From contig NZ_LMFJ01000002.1 in the NCBI RefSeq assembly GCF_001426755.1, positions 83,928 through 147,927 of the forward strand: 64,000 bases of DNA, read 5' to 3'. The position numbers and the translations under genes were made by a program. Positions 50,458 to 59,608 of the stretch are shown here, piece by piece (within the stretch, counting starts at the first letter, position 1; every line of letters starts with the position of its first letter). The notes beneath the pieces are model-generated. The model saw only the letters and a list, made by a program, of their open reading frames with translations. It made no database searches and was not told where the DNA came from. This DNA is from Aeromicrobium sp. Root495. Lineage in GTDB: Bacteria > Actinomycetota > Actinomycetes > Propionibacteriales > Nocardioidaceae.

Positions 50458-52884
50458 GTGGCGCGCTCGTCGGGCCAGACGGTCACGATCGGCGGCCGCA
50501 CGCTCAAGCTGACCCACCCCGACAAGGTGCTGTACCCGGCGACGGCTACCACCAAGGCCGAGGTCATCGCCTACCTCGTCGAGGTGGCGCCGCTGATCCT
50601 CCCGCACGTGGCCGGCCGCACGGCCACCCGCAAGCGTTGGCCCGACGGGGTGGAGGGTGAGCCGTTCTTCGAGAAGAACCTCCCCGACACGGCGCCGGCC
50701 TGGATCCGCCGGGTCTCGGTCCAGCACAAGAGCGGCCGCAACGTCTATCCCGTGATCGACGACGCCGCCGTGCTGGCGTGGCTCGGCCAGCAGGCCGCGC
50801 TCGAGCTGCACGTCCCGCAGTGGCGCGTCGACGGGCACGGCGACCCGCAGAACCCCGACCGCTTCGTGCTCGACCTCGACCCGGGTCCGGGAGCCGGCCT
50901 CCCCGAGTGCGTCGAGGTGGCCCACGTGGCGCGCGACCTGCTCGACGGGCTGGGGCTCGAGACCTTCCCCGTGACCAGCGGCAGCAAGGGCCTGCACCTG
51001 TACGCGCCGATGGACGGCGAGCACGACGCCGAGTACGTCAACGCGTTCGCCAAGCAGGTGGCGCAGGCGCTCGAGGGTGAGCTGCCCGACCTGGTGGTGA
51101 GCACGCAGCAGAAGGCCAGGCGGAACGGCAAGGTGCTGGCCGACTGGAGCCAGAACAACCGCAACAAGACGACCATCGCGCCCTACTCGCTGCGCGGCCG
51201 CTCGCACCCCACGGTCGCGGTGCCACGCACGTGGGACGAGATCGACGATCCCGACCTGGGACACCTCGAGATCGACGAGGTGCTGGAGCGGATCCGCGAC
51301 GAGGACTTCGAGGACCCCATGGCGGCGCTCGGGCGCGAGGTCTCCTCCGGCAGCTCGGGTGGTTCAGGCGACCGGCCCGAGCCCGACCGGCTCACGATCT
51401 ACCGTCAGAAGCGCGACGCCGCGAAGACCCCCGAGCCGGTGCCGACTGCGGCCGGGGCGTCGTCGGACGGGAACGTCTTCGTGGTGCAGGAGCACCACGC
51501 GTCGCGGCTGCACTACGACGTGCGCCTCGAGCGCGACGGCGTGCTCGTGTCGTGGGCCGTGCCCAAGGGCATCCCCGAGACCACCAAGAAGAACCACCTC
51601 GCCGTGCCCACCGAGGACCACCCGCTCGAGTACGCCGACTTCGAGGGCACCATCCCGAAGGGGGAGTACGGCGCCGGCGAGATGACCATCTGGGACCGCG
51701 GCACGTACGAGACCGAGAAGTGGCGCGACGACGAGGTGATCGTGGTGCTGCACGGCGCCCCCGACGGCGGCCTCGGCGGCGAGTCCGTGCAGGTCGCCCT
51801 CATCAGGACCGGCGACAACTGGCTCTGCCACCGGATGGACGTCGGGGGACGGAAGAATCGACATACGGCACCCCCGGTCGGGCCGAAGGTCGATTCCTCC
51901 GTCAGCGTGGAGCGGCCGAAGGCAGATTCCTTCGTCGAGCCGATGCTCGCCAGGCCCGGCGACGCGATGGACCTCGACGACCAGGAGGACTGGGCCTTCG
52001 AGATGAAGTGGGACGGAGTCAGGATCGTCGCCGCGTGCGACGGGGCGTCCGTCGGACTGCGCGGACGCAGCGGCAAGGACGTGACGGCCACGTACCCGGA
52101 GGTCGTCGAGGCGCTCGTGGAGCTCGACCTCCCCGACGCCGTGCTCGACGGGGAGATCGTGGCCCTCGCCGCCGGCGGTGCCCCGTCGTTCTCGCTGCTC
52201 CAGCAGCGGATGGGGCTGTCGAGGCCGGGCGACGTCGCCCGGGCCCGTCGCGACGTGAGCGTGCGGTTCTGCGTGTTCGACGTCGTTCGCCTCGACGGTC
52301 ACGGACTGGCGAACCTGCCCTACGAGCAGCGACGCGCCACCCTGCTCGACCTCGACCTGGAGACCGACGACGACGTGGTGAGCGTGCCCGCGGCCTTCGA
52401 CGGGAGCCTCGAGGACGCCGTGGCCTCGAGCCGCGAGCTGGGCCTGGAGGGAGTCATCGCCAAGCGCCGCAGCAGCCGCTACGTGGCCGGCAAGCGGTCG
52501 TCGTCCTGGGTCAAGCTCAAGCACCAACGCATGCAGGAGGTCGTGGTCGTCGGGTGGCGACCCGGCCGCGGTGAGCGCACCGACGGCATCGGCTCGCTGC
52601 TCGTCGCCGTCCAAGGCGAGGACGGACTCGAGTACGCCGGGCGCGTGGGCACGGGCTTCACCGCCCGGAGCCTGGAGAAGATCGGCGGGAGGCTCCGGTC
52701 GCTGGCGCGCAAGACAGCTCCCGTCGAGGTCCCGCGCGACGTGGCCAAGGAGGCCCGCTGGGTGACGCCCCGCCTCGTCGGCGAGGTGACCTTCACCGAG
52801 TGGACCGCCTCCGGCCACCTCCGCCACCCCGTCTGGCGAGGGCTTCGCGACGACAAGGGACTCGCGGACGCCGTCCGCGAGTGA
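50458..52884 (+). CDS. ligD: LigD, NHEJ polymerase / 3'-phosphoesterase / ATP-dependent ligase
   Basis: This 808-residue multidomain enzyme trims, fills and seals broken ends with Ku. Order is polymerase, phosphoesterase, ligase, as in Mycobacterium. The polymerase/primase (about 1-290) has LDLDPG (Asp139, Asp141). The phosphoesterase (about 335-470) shows VVQEHHASRLHYDVRLE. The ligase (about 495-800) has KWDGVR with the adenylated Lys near 517 and LEGVIAKRRSSRY. GTG start lies two bases after ku. All catalytic motifs look intact. Confidence 0.95.
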   Translation: MARSSGQTVTIGGRTLKLTHPDKVLYPATATTKAEVIAYLVEVAPLILPHVAGRTATRKRWPDGVEGEPFFEKNLPDTAPAWIRRVSVQHKSGRNVYPVIDDAAVLAWLGQQAALELHVPQWRVDGHGDPQNPDRFVLDLDPGPGAGLPECVEVAHVARDLLDGLGLETFPVTSGSKGLHLYAPMDGEHDAEYVNAFAKQVAQALEGELPDLVVSTQQKARRNGKVLADWSQNNRNKTTIAPYSLRGRSHPTVAVPRTWDEIDDPDLGHLEIDEVLERIRDEDFEDPMAALGREVSSGSSGGSGDRPEPDRLTIYRQKRDAAKTPEPVPTAAGASSDGNVFVVQEHHASRLHYDVRLERDGVLVSWAVPKGIPETTKKNHLAVPTEDHPLEYADFEGTIPKGEYGAGEMTIWDRGTYETEKWRDDEVIVVLHGAPDGGLGGESVQVALIRTGDNWLCHRMDVGGRKNRHTAPPVGPKVDSSVSVERPKADSFVEPMLARPGDAMDLDDQEDWAFEMKWDGVRIVAACDGASVGLRGRSGKDVTATYPEVVEALVELDLPDAVLDGEIVALAAGGAPSFSLLQQRMGLSRPGDVARARRDVSVRFCVFDVVRLDGHGLANLPYEQRRATLLDLDLETDDDVVSVPAAFDGSLEDAVASSRELGLEGVIAKRRSSRYVAGKRSSSWVKLKHQRMQEVVVVGWRPGRGERTDGIGSLLVAVQGEDGLEYAGRVGTGFTARSLEKIGGRLRSLARKTAPVEVPRDVAKEARWVTPRLVGEVTFTEWTASGHLRHPVWRGLRDDKGLADAVRE

Positions 52885-52885
52885 C

Positions 52886-53041
52886 TCAGACGGGCGCGGG
52901 CTGCGGCTCGGGGTCGTCCGGAACCTCGAGCGGGTCGTAGTCCGGCGTGACCGGCGCCGTCGGGGCGTCGGGGTCCTCGGGCTGGTCAGGGCTCAGCGGC
53001 TGGTTCGGGTCGATCGGATCGAGATCAGGTGTCACGGTCAT
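52886..53041 (-). CDS. Small Pro/Asp-rich protein
   Basis: A 51-residue product read on the minus strand (begins MTVTPDLDPIDPNQPLSP, ends EPQPAPV) behind a strong CAGGAGGCG ribosome site six bases before the ATG. It is made up of Pro, Asp and Glu with little hydrophobic content, so it is probably unstructured. It converges on ligD. Small Asp/Pro-rich proteins are common in actinobacteria, but no role is known. Confidence 0.6.
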   Translation of the reverse strand: MTVTPDLDPIDPNQPLSPDQPEDPDAPTAPVTPDYDPLEVPDDPEPQPAPV

Positions 53042-53120
53042 CGGAATCGCCTCCTGCCTCGACGGTCACACCGATCGGCTCGCGGCGCATCTTGTCGCCC
53101 GTGCGGCCTACGATCGACCC

Positions 53121-53732
53121 GTGAGCGAGGCAGTGGTGGGCGAGGACGGTCTGGCCCGCACGCCCTGGGCGTACTCCGACCCGCTCCTGCTCCACTACTA
53201 CGACACCGAGTGGGGCCTGCCGGTCACCGACGAGCAGGGCCTGTTCGAGCGCATCAGCCTCGAGGCGTTCCAGTCCGGGCTGTCGTGGCTCATCATCCTG
53301 CGCAAGCGTCCTGCCTTCCGCGAGGCCTTCGCCGGGTTCGACCCCGACGTCGTCGCCCGGTTCGGACCCGACGACGAGGCACGCCTCATGGCCGACGCCG
53401 GCATCGTGCGCAACGGAGCCAAGATCCGCGCCACCATCGCCAACGCCCAGGCCGTCATCGACCTGCGCGACGACGGCGGGCTCGTGGCGCTCGTCGAGTC
53501 GTTCCGTCCCGACGTCACGCCCGTCCCGGTCACCCTCGCCGACGTTCCCACCGTGTCGGCGGAGTCCACGGCCCTGGCCAAGGAGCTGCGCCGTCGTGGG
53601 TTCCGGTTCGTCGGACCCACGACGGCGCACGCCCTCATGGAGGCGGTCGGTCTCGTCGACACCCACGTCGTCGGCTCACACCGGCGGGGTGCGTCGGGCT
53701 TCTGGAACCCCGACGGCACCCGCGCCGGCTGA
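53121..53732 (+). CDS. tag: DNA-3-methyladenine glycosylase I, zinc-less variant
   Basis: This 203-residue base-excision enzyme removes 3-methyladenine. It shows DPLLLHYYDTEWGLPVTDEQGLFERISLEAFQSGLSW, the Tag signature, and the C-terminal THVVGS. Compared with E. coli Tag, the zinc-snap ligands are largely absent: Cys4 is Thr, His17 is Tyr and Cys179 is Ser, leaving one His. The rest is intact, so it may be active without zinc. TACGAT six bases before the GTG suggests a leaderless transcript. Confidence 0.88.
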   Translation: MSEAVVGEDGLARTPWAYSDPLLLHYYDTEWGLPVTDEQGLFERISLEAFQSGLSWLIILRKRPAFREAFAGFDPDVVARFGPDDEARLMADAGIVRNGAKIRATIANAQAVIDLRDDGGLVALVESFRPDVTPVPVTLADVPTVSAESTALAKELRRRGFRFVGPTTAHALMEAVGLVDTHVVGSHRRGASGFWNPDGTRAG

Positions 53733-53734
53733 GG

Positions 53735-54748
53735 TCACGAGTCGATCGAGCTCATGTCGCCGTAGCGGGCGCCCATTACGGCGTCGCGCGGGACGGCCTG
53801 CTCCAGCGCGTCGAGGTCGTCGGCCATGAGGGTCACGTCGATCGATGCGGCGTTCTCCTCGAGGTACTTCACCCGCTTGGTGCCGGGGATGGGTGCCACG
53901 CCGAGCCCGTGGCGCTCGCCCTGCGCGAGCACCCAGGCCAGGGCGACCTGACCAGGTGTCGCGCCCAGACGCTCGCCGATGGCGCGCACCTCGTCGACGA
54001 GCTTCAGGTTGGCCTCGAGAGCCTCGCCGTTCGTGCGTGGGAAGTACTCCGAGCTGCGCGAGTCGCCGGGCTCGAGCGAGCCCTGCGTGATGGCGCCCGT
54101 GAGGATCCCGCGTCCGAGCGGCGAGTACGGCACGAGACCGATGCCCAGCTCCACGAGGACCGGGAGGATCTCGTCCTCGAGGTCACGCGTGAAGAGCGAG
54201 TACTCGGTCTGGAGCGCCGTGATGGGGTGGATGGCGTGGGCCCGGCGGATGGTCTCCGGCGCGGCCTCGGACAGCCCGAGGTGGCGCACCTTGCCGGCCT
54301 GCACGAGCTCGGCCATGGCGCCGACGGTCTCCTCGATCGGGACGTCGGGGTCGACGCGGTGCTGGTAGTAGAGGTCGATGTGGTCGACGCCGAGCCGCTG
54401 CAGGGAGGCGTCCGCCGCCGAGCGCACGTACTCCGGCTTGCCGTTGATGCCGACGCGGGAGCCGTCGGGCCGGCGCTCGTTGCCGAACTTGGTGGCCAGC
54501 TGCACCTCGTCGCGACGCGAGGCGATGGCCCGGCCGACGAGCTGCTCGTTGGTGAAGGGGCCGTACATGTCGGCCGTGTCGAGGAAGGTGACGCCGAGGT
54601 CGAGGGCGCGGTGGATGGTCGCGATGCCCTCCGCCTCGTCGCCGGTGCCGTAGAACTCGGACATGCCCATGCAGCCCAGCCCGAGCGCCGAGACGGCGAG
54701 GCTGGACGTGGTGCCGAGGGTCCTGGTGGGGATGCTGGATTCACTCAT
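53735..54748 (-). CDS. Aldo/keto reductase
   Basis: From ATG 54748 the 337-residue protein is a typical YajO/AKR13-type aldo/keto reductase: [30 protein letters not shown] (catalytic Asp and Tyr), TKFG (Lys), [16 protein letters not shown] (His), and IPGTKR near the end for NADPH. It probably reduces aldehydes or quinones. The promoter has TTGACT, 19 bp, TTCAGT around a palindrome shared with the merR-type gene, so it is likely its target. Confidence 0.92.
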   Translation of the reverse strand: MSESSIPTRTLGTTSSLAVSALGLGCMGMSEFYGTGDEAEGIATIHRALDLGVTFLDTADMYGPFTNEQLVGRAIASRRDEVQLATKFGNERRPDGSRVGINGKPEYVRSAADASLQRLGVDHIDLYYQHRVDPDVPIEETVGAMAELVQAGKVRHLGLSEAAPETIRRAHAIHPITALQTEYSLFTRDLEDEILPVLVELGIGLVPYSPLGRGILTGAITQGSLEPGDSRSSEYFPRTNGEALEANLKLVDEVRAIGERLGATPGQVALAWVLAQGERHGLGVAPIPGTKRVKYLEENAASIDVTLMADDLDALEQAVPRDAVMGARYGDMSSIDS

Positions 54749-54755
54749 GGGTCCC

Positions 54756-54786
54756 ACTGAACTCCTTCGAGCGCACTCGAAGTCAA
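54756..54786 (-). promoter_or_regulatory. MerR-type promoter of the aldo/keto reductase gene
   Basis: On the minus strand TTGACT (54786-54781) and TTCAGT (54761-54756) have the long 19-bp spacing of MerR promoters. The spacer contains TTCGAGTGCGCTCGAA (54781-54766), nearly palindromic. ATG follows the -10 by 7 bp, a leaderless arrangement. Confidence 0.7.
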
Positions 54787-55157
54787 CCCCGCACGGACAG
54801 CCGGTCCTCGTAGATGCCGATCTTGCGGTCGATGGCACCCAGGTGGTCGGTGATCTCGGCCAGCTGCTCCATCACGTGGGCGCGGTGCGAGCGCAGCAGC
54901 GCCAGGCGCTCGCCCTGCGTGTGCTCACCCGCCCGGACGAGCTCGGCGTATCGCCGGACGTCGCGGATGGGCATGCCGGTGCTGCGCAGCTTGGTGACGA
55001 GCTCGATCCACGTGAGGTCTCCCTCGGAGTAGAGCCGTCGGCCCGCCGAGTCCCGGTCGACGTCGGTGAGCAGCAGTCCGTCGCGCTCGTAGTAGCGCAG
55101 GGTGTGGGCGGTGAGGCCCGTGATCTCGACGGCCTCGGCGATCGTGTGGGCGCTCAT
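54783..55157 (-). CDS. MerR-family regulator
   Basis: A 124-residue protein with the MerR winged helix ([52 protein letters not shown]) and a dimerisation helix ([22 protein letters not shown]). No Cys pair is present, so it does not sense metals in the classical way; SoxR-type iron-sulfur sensing is also excluded. Matching operators at its own and the reductase promoter indicate autoregulation and control of that gene. Confidence 0.9.
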   Translation of the reverse strand: MSAHTIAEAVEITGLTAHTLRYYERDGLLLTDVDRDSAGRRLYSEGDLTWIELVTKLRSTGMPIRDVRRYAELVRAGEHTQGERLALLRSHRAHVMEQLAEITDHLGAIDRKIGIYEDRLSVRG

Positions 55158-55163
55158 CGCCCC

Positions 55164-55194
55164 AGTGTCCCTCTTCGAGCATGCTCGAAGTCAA
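55164..55194 (-). promoter_or_regulatory. MerR-type promoter of the regulator gene
   Basis: TTGACT (55194-55189) and GACACT (55169-55164) are again 19 bp apart, and the spacer holds the perfect 16-bp palindrome TTCGAGCATGCTCGAA (55174-55189). The start codon is six bases past the -10. Confidence 0.7.
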
Positions 55195-55197
55195 GGC

Positions 55198-56679
55198 CTA
55201 GTGGGCCGGCGCCTCCGCCTTGCGCACGAACAGCACCGCCACGACGAGCAGCAGGCTCATGAAGCCGCCGACCATGAAGGCCGACCGGATGCCCTCCGTG
55301 AGCGCCTCGGCCGCAGATGCGCCGCCCTCACCTGCAGAGGTGGCTCGGACCGTCATGACCGTGATGAACAGCGCCGCGCCGGCAGCACCGGCCACCTGCT
55401 GGAACGTGCCGACCACGGCGCTCGCGTGCGAGTACAGGTGCGGAGCCACCGAGCCGAGGCTCGACGTCATGAGCGGCGTGAACGTGCCGGACAGCCCGCC
55501 CATGAGGACCATGTTGGAGAGCACGAGCCACCAGATGGAGGTGTCGGTGTCGATCATCGTGAGCATCCAGACGCCGGCACTCACGAGCAGCGCACCGGGC
55601 AGCGTGAGGACGCGCGGGCCGTGGGCGTCGTAGATACGACCGACGTAGGGGCCCGACAGGGCCATGATCAGTCCGCCGGGGAGCGTGATGAGACCGGCCT
55701 CCAGCGCGGACAGCTCCAGCACGTCCTGGGCGAAGAGCGGCACCAGGAGGAACGCCCCGAACATCGAGGCCATGGCGATGATCATGGCGCCGATGGCGAT
55801 GCTGAACTGGGTGGACGTGAAGACGCGGAGGTCGAGCAGCGCACGCTCCTGACGCGCGAGGACGACCTGGCGCACGAGGAACGCCACGAGCGAGACACCG
55901 CCGACCACGAAGGGGATCCAGAGCGGCATGGCGGCGTCGCCGGCCGCGTTCTCGCCGATGCCCACGAGGCCGTAGACGAGTCCCGCGAAGCCGAGCACCG
56001 AGAGCGGGACGGAGAGCAGGTCGGCCTTGACGGTGCCGGGCTGCGTGATGGGGGTGACGTACTTGGCGCCGACCACAAGGGCGACCAGCGCGATGGGCGC
56101 GACGAGCCCGAAGATCCAGTGCCAGCTGAAGTGCTGGAGGATCAGTCCGGAGACCGTGGGACCGAGCGCCGGGGCCACCGAGATGACGATCGTGATGTTG
56201 CCCATCATGGCGCCGCGGCGCGCGGGCGGGACGATGGTCATGATCGTGGTCATGAGCAGCGGCAGCATGATGGCCGTGCCGCTCGCCTGGACGATGCGCG
56301 CCACGAGGAGCGGGACGAAGCTCGGCGAGAAGAACGCCATCACCGTGCCGACGGTGAACAACGACATGGCGATGATGAAGAGGCGTCGGGTGTCGATGCG
56401 CGAGATGAGGAAGCCCGTGAGCGGGATGATGACCGCCATCGTGAGCATGAAGGCCGTCGTGAGCCACTGACCCTGGCTGGGCGCGATCCCGAGATCGTCC
56501 TGCAGCACGGGCAGCGCGATGCTCATGACCGTCTCGTTGAGGATGACCACGAAGGACGAGACGAGCAGGGTCCCGATGGCCAGGACCTGCTCGCGGCTCA
56601 GCGGGGCGTCGGGGGCTGCGCCCTGGTCGGTGCCGGCCTGCGTGGTCGTGTCGCCGAGGTCGGACGAGACGTCAGTCAT
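55198..56679 (-). CDS. MFS multidrug exporter, DHA2 (14-helix) family
   Basis: A 493-residue inner-membrane antiporter. The conserved motif C-like VISVAPALGPTVSGLILQHFSWHWIF and the helix 1 motif VVILNETVMSIALPVLQDDL mark the EmrB/QacA family; 14 hydrophobic segments are evident. Substrates are unknown. It is upstream of, and codirectional with, the merR-type gene, with the promoter of the latter beginning at its stop codon. Confidence 0.92.
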   Translation of the reverse strand: MTDVSSDLGDTTTQAGTDQGAAPDAPLSREQVLAIGTLLVSSFVVILNETVMSIALPVLQDDLGIAPSQGQWLTTAFMLTMAVIIPLTGFLISRIDTRRLFIIAMSLFTVGTVMAFFSPSFVPLLVARIVQASGTAIMLPLLMTTIMTIVPPARRGAMMGNITIVISVAPALGPTVSGLILQHFSWHWIFGLVAPIALVALVVGAKYVTPITQPGTVKADLLSVPLSVLGFAGLVYGLVGIGENAAGDAAMPLWIPFVVGGVSLVAFLVRQVVLARQERALLDLRVFTSTQFSIAIGAMIIAMASMFGAFLLVPLFAQDVLELSALEAGLITLPGGLIMALSGPYVGRIYDAHGPRVLTLPGALLVSAGVWMLTMIDTDTSIWWLVLSNMVLMGGLSGTFTPLMTSSLGSVAPHLYSHASAVVGTFQQVAGAAGAALFITVMTVRATSAGEGGASAAEALTEGIRSAFMVGGFMSLLLVVAVLFVRKAEAPAH

Positions 56680-56745
56680 GATGTTCCTGTTCGGAAGAAG
56701 CGGGTGTCGGCACGATCGTAGCGGCGCGTCGGGACAGAAAGCAGG

Positions 56746-57204
56746 TCAACGGGCCACTGGGCCGGGCCGCCGACCCCGCGTGGCCACCCAGAGGGCGAAC
56801 CCCAGCACGGCGAAGCCCAGGAGGATGTCGGCCACGACGTGCGCCTGACGCCACCAGACCATGTCGGTGGCGCCGGCCACCGTGTAGTGGCCGATCCCGA
56901 TGATCCCACTGCCCGAGTAGACGGCCAGGCCCACCGCGGCCACGGAGGTGCGGCCGGCCCGGTAGGCCAGCACGCCCACGATCCCGGCCGCCGTGAACAC
57001 GAACCAGCTCACGGCGATGAGGGCGGCCGACGGGGCAGGGACGGGCCCGCCCGAGGCGTCCGGGTAGTCGGCGTAGTTGGCCACGTTGTCGACGTAGTGC
57101 ACGACGGACACGACGAAGGCGGCGGTCATCAGCACGAGAAGGGTCCTGAGGTGCCGTGGGGATGGTCGCACGACTTCTACGGTACGGCGTGTGACACCGG
57201 CCAC
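56746..57204 (-). CDS. Four-helix membrane protein
   Basis: A 152-residue protein from GTG 57204. Four hydrophobic segments are visible: LLVLMTAAFVVSVVHYVDN, ALIAVSWFVFTAAGIVGVLAY, VAAVGLAVYSGSGIIGIGHY and VVADILLGFAVLGFALWVA. Conserved-looking His and Trp residues (GHYTVAGATDMVWWRQAHVV) sit at the membrane face. Family unknown; similar proteins exist in actinobacteria. Confidence 0.7.
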   Translation of the reverse strand: MAGVTRRTVEVVRPSPRHLRTLLVLMTAAFVVSVVHYVDNVANYADYPDASGGPVPAPSAALIAVSWFVFTAAGIVGVLAYRAGRTSVAAVGLAVYSGSGIIGIGHYTVAGATDMVWWRQAHVVADILLGFAVLGFALWVATRGRRPGPVAR

Positions 57205-57290
57205 GCGAAACTTTTTCGTGAACGCGTAACCCCGGCCCCGGTGCTTCGTTTAACCGGGTACAACTGGCAACACTCCCTCCCGCCAGTTTC

Positions 57291-57328
57291 TTGCAAGCCC
57301 GGCCCGTGGCTCCCTCCCGGCCGGGCTT
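57291..57328. terminator. Hairpin, likely terminator
   Basis: AAGCCCGGCC and GGCCGGGCTT form a perfect 10-bp stem around a 14-nt loop, followed by TGCAC. It lies upstream of the four-helix gene on the leftward transcript from the SNF2-type gene. Confidence 0.55.
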
Positions 57329-57348
57329 TGCACTGTCCCCACCCAAGT

Positions 57349-57457
57349 CGGTTTACCACGGTATGTCGGTAACCTGACCCATCCCTACGGAAGCTTCCGT
57401 AGGGATGGGTCGGGTTGCCGAGGTGAGGACGGTTTACCGACATACCGTGGTAAACCG
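57349..57457. repeat. Large palindromic repeat, REP-like
   Basis: A 36-bp perfect palindrome (57376-57411; arm GACCCATCCCTACGGAAG), whose arms extend to about 27 bp with two wobble-type mismatches, is flanked by inverted copies of CGGTTTACCACGGTATGTCG (57349 onward, and complement ending 57457). The ACCGTGGTAAACCG part also occurs at 46991. It follows the leftward SNF2-type gene. Confidence 0.75.
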
Positions 57458-57466
57458 TCCTGGGGG

Positions 57467-59608
57467 TCAGTCGGCGTTGCGGTCGCGGACGGCGTCGGTG
57501 AGCATGCCCACGAGCGCCTCGAGCTGGACGTCGGTCTCGTCGATCTCGACGTCGATGCCGTCGAGGGCGCGAGCCGCGAGGCCGGCCTTGCTGTCGATGA
57601 GCTCGACGATGCGGCTGTCGATGGTCTGCGCGGCGATGATGCGCCATGCGGTGACGGGCTCGGCCTGACCGATGCGGTGCACGCGGTCGATGGCCTGCAT
57701 CTGCTCGGCGTCGGTCCAGGAGAGCTCGGAGAGCACCACGTTGGACGCCACCTGCAGGTTGATGCCCACGCCGGCCGCCGAGAGCGAGCAGACGATGACG
57801 GCCGTCTCAGGGTCGTTCTGGAACGACTCGATGGCGGCCTTGCGGGCCGCGGCCGTCTGGTCGCCACGGATGGAGACCGACTTCAGGCCGCGCGCGGCGA
57901 AGGTCTCCTCCGCGATGTCCATGACGTCGAGGTGCTTCGCGAAGAACACGACCTTGCCCACGCTGTGCGCGAGCTGGGCGGTGTAGTCGGCGGCCAGGCC
58001 GGCCTTGGCCTGACCGATGCGCCGGACCATGGAGAACACGTTCTCGCCGGTCTTCTCGTCGTTCTCCTCGCGCTCCACGCTGGCGGCGCGGCGCACGAGC
58101 TCGTGATCGATGCCATCGGCACCGACACCCTCTCCCTTGGTGGGGATGCGGGCCTCGGCGCGGGCGGCGAGCGCCCGGTCGTAGCGAGCGAGCAGACGGG
58201 CGACGAGCTCACGCTCGGCCTCACGGATGGAGCGACCGGCCTCCCCGTCGAGGTCGACGGGCAGGTCGGCGATGCGGCGGGCCGGGATGTCGGCGGCGAC
58301 GTCGACCTTGCGGCGGCGCACGATGCCGAGGTCGATGACGGCCTGGCGGGCCGCGCCGAAGAAGCCGTGGTCGAGCGGGGTGAGGCCGGTGGCGTCGAGC
58401 GCGTTCATGAGCTCGGCCTTGGGCTTCTTCTCGTCGATCCAGCCGAGGAACTGCCAGATGGCGCGGAAGTCCTCGACGTCGTTGATGAGCGGCGTGCCGG
58501 TGAGGGCCATGAGGAGCGGACGGGCCGAGCGCTCACGGATCTTGTCGGCGATGTGCAGGACGTGGCGCGAACGCTGCGACGACGTGTTCTTGATGAAGTG
58601 GGCCTCGTCGAGCACCATGCCACGGAAGCCGTGCTGACCGAGCCAGGCGGCGTGCCGGTCGAGGATCTCGTAGTTGATGACGACGATGTCGGCGAACCCG
58701 TCGATGTCGTCACCGTTGCCGTGGATGACAGTGGCCGTGCGGCGCGGCACCCACTGGGCCGCCTCGCGCGCCCAGTTGGCCTTGACCACGTTGGGCACCA
58801 CGACGAGCAGCGGGAAGGCGTTGGCGCCCTCGGCCGCGAGCAGCGACTGCGCAGTCTTGCCCAGGCCGGGCTCGTCGGCCAGGAGGAACGTGCGGTGCCC
58901 CTCGGCGGCCTCGGCCACCAGCTGCGCCTGGTGGCGCATGAGGTCGATGCCGCTCGGGGTGTGGAGGGTGGTGGGCTCGGGCAGCTCCATGCAGGCCGGG
59001 GCACCGGCGGGAGCGCGCTCGAACGACGACAGCAGAGGGCCCAGGAGCTCCCACGTGTCGAGGCGGCTCGCGCCCGGGGGCGGCGGCGGTGCGACCGAGA
59101 AGTCCGGCGGCATGAAGGGGTTGGCCAGCTGCGCCGCGACGACCGAGCGGGGCGGGGCCACGCTGCGGTCCTCGCCGGTGGTGCCGGCAGGCCTGGGTGC
59201 GGGTGCCTCGGGCACCGAGGCGTCGATGAGGCCCGCAGCGATCTGCAGGTCGCGCTTGAGCGCGAGCGTGGGGCCGGAGATCTCGGCGTTGTCGACCAGG
59301 AGCGTGAGGAGGCTCGGCTCCCGCGTGGCGGTCTTGGCCAGGATGGTGGCCACGCCGTCGAGGCGCTTCAGGTGCTCACCGCGCTCCTGCTCCGACACCG
59401 TGGCGTCGGCCTTGGCGCGGGCGCGCTCCTCGCGGACGAGGAGGCCGACGGCCTGGAAGGTGTTGCGGGTGGAGACGGTGACGCGTCCGCGCTCGACGGC
59501 CTGCTCGACCTCGCGGACGGAGCGCGCGAGGACGGGCATGATGCCGGTCTCGTCGTCATGACGTTTGCGGCGGTTGCCGCCCTGCGGGCGGCGGGTACGT
59601 GTGGCCAA
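57467..59608 (-). CDS. SNF2-family helicase (SMARCAL1-like)
   Basis: A 713-residue double-stranded DNA translocase. Motif I is LADEPGLGKTAQS, motif II VLDEAHFIKNTSS, motif III LMALTGTPLINDVEDF; the C-terminal half has SLSAAGVGINLQVAS, LSWTDAEQMQAIDRVHRIGQAEPV (motifs V and VI). The N-terminal 190 residues are charged and contain an Ala/Pro linker. Such proteins act in replication restart or chromatin-like remodelling; the bacterial role is unclear. It converges on nothing and is divergent from the lipase fusion. Confidence 0.92.
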   Translation of the reverse strand: MATRTRRPQGGNRRKRHDDETGIMPVLARSVREVEQAVERGRVTVSTRNTFQAVGLLVREERARAKADATVSEQERGEHLKRLDGVATILAKTATREPSLLTLLVDNAEISGPTLALKRDLQIAAGLIDASVPEAPAPRPAGTTGEDRSVAPPRSVVAAQLANPFMPPDFSVAPPPPPGASRLDTWELLGPLLSSFERAPAGAPACMELPEPTTLHTPSGIDLMRHQAQLVAEAAEGHRTFLLADEPGLGKTAQSLLAAEGANAFPLLVVVPNVVKANWAREAAQWVPRRTATVIHGNGDDIDGFADIVVINYEILDRHAAWLGQHGFRGMVLDEAHFIKNTSSQRSRHVLHIADKIRERSARPLLMALTGTPLINDVEDFRAIWQFLGWIDEKKPKAELMNALDATGLTPLDHGFFGAARQAVIDLGIVRRRKVDVAADIPARRIADLPVDLDGEAGRSIREAERELVARLLARYDRALAARAEARIPTKGEGVGADGIDHELVRRAASVEREENDEKTGENVFSMVRRIGQAKAGLAADYTAQLAHSVGKVVFFAKHLDVMDIAEETFAARGLKSVSIRGDQTAAARKAAIESFQNDPETAVIVCSLSAAGVGINLQVASNVVLSELSWTDAEQMQAIDRVHRIGQAEPVTAWRIIAAQTIDSRIVELIDSKAGLAARALDGIDVEIDETDVQLEALVGMLTDAVRDRNAD

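Noticed and set aside
51364..52827. A 487-codon minus-strand frame within ligD
   Set aside because: Mirror frame of a GC-rich coding sequence with no recognisable motif; ligD is well supported by its catalytic motifs.
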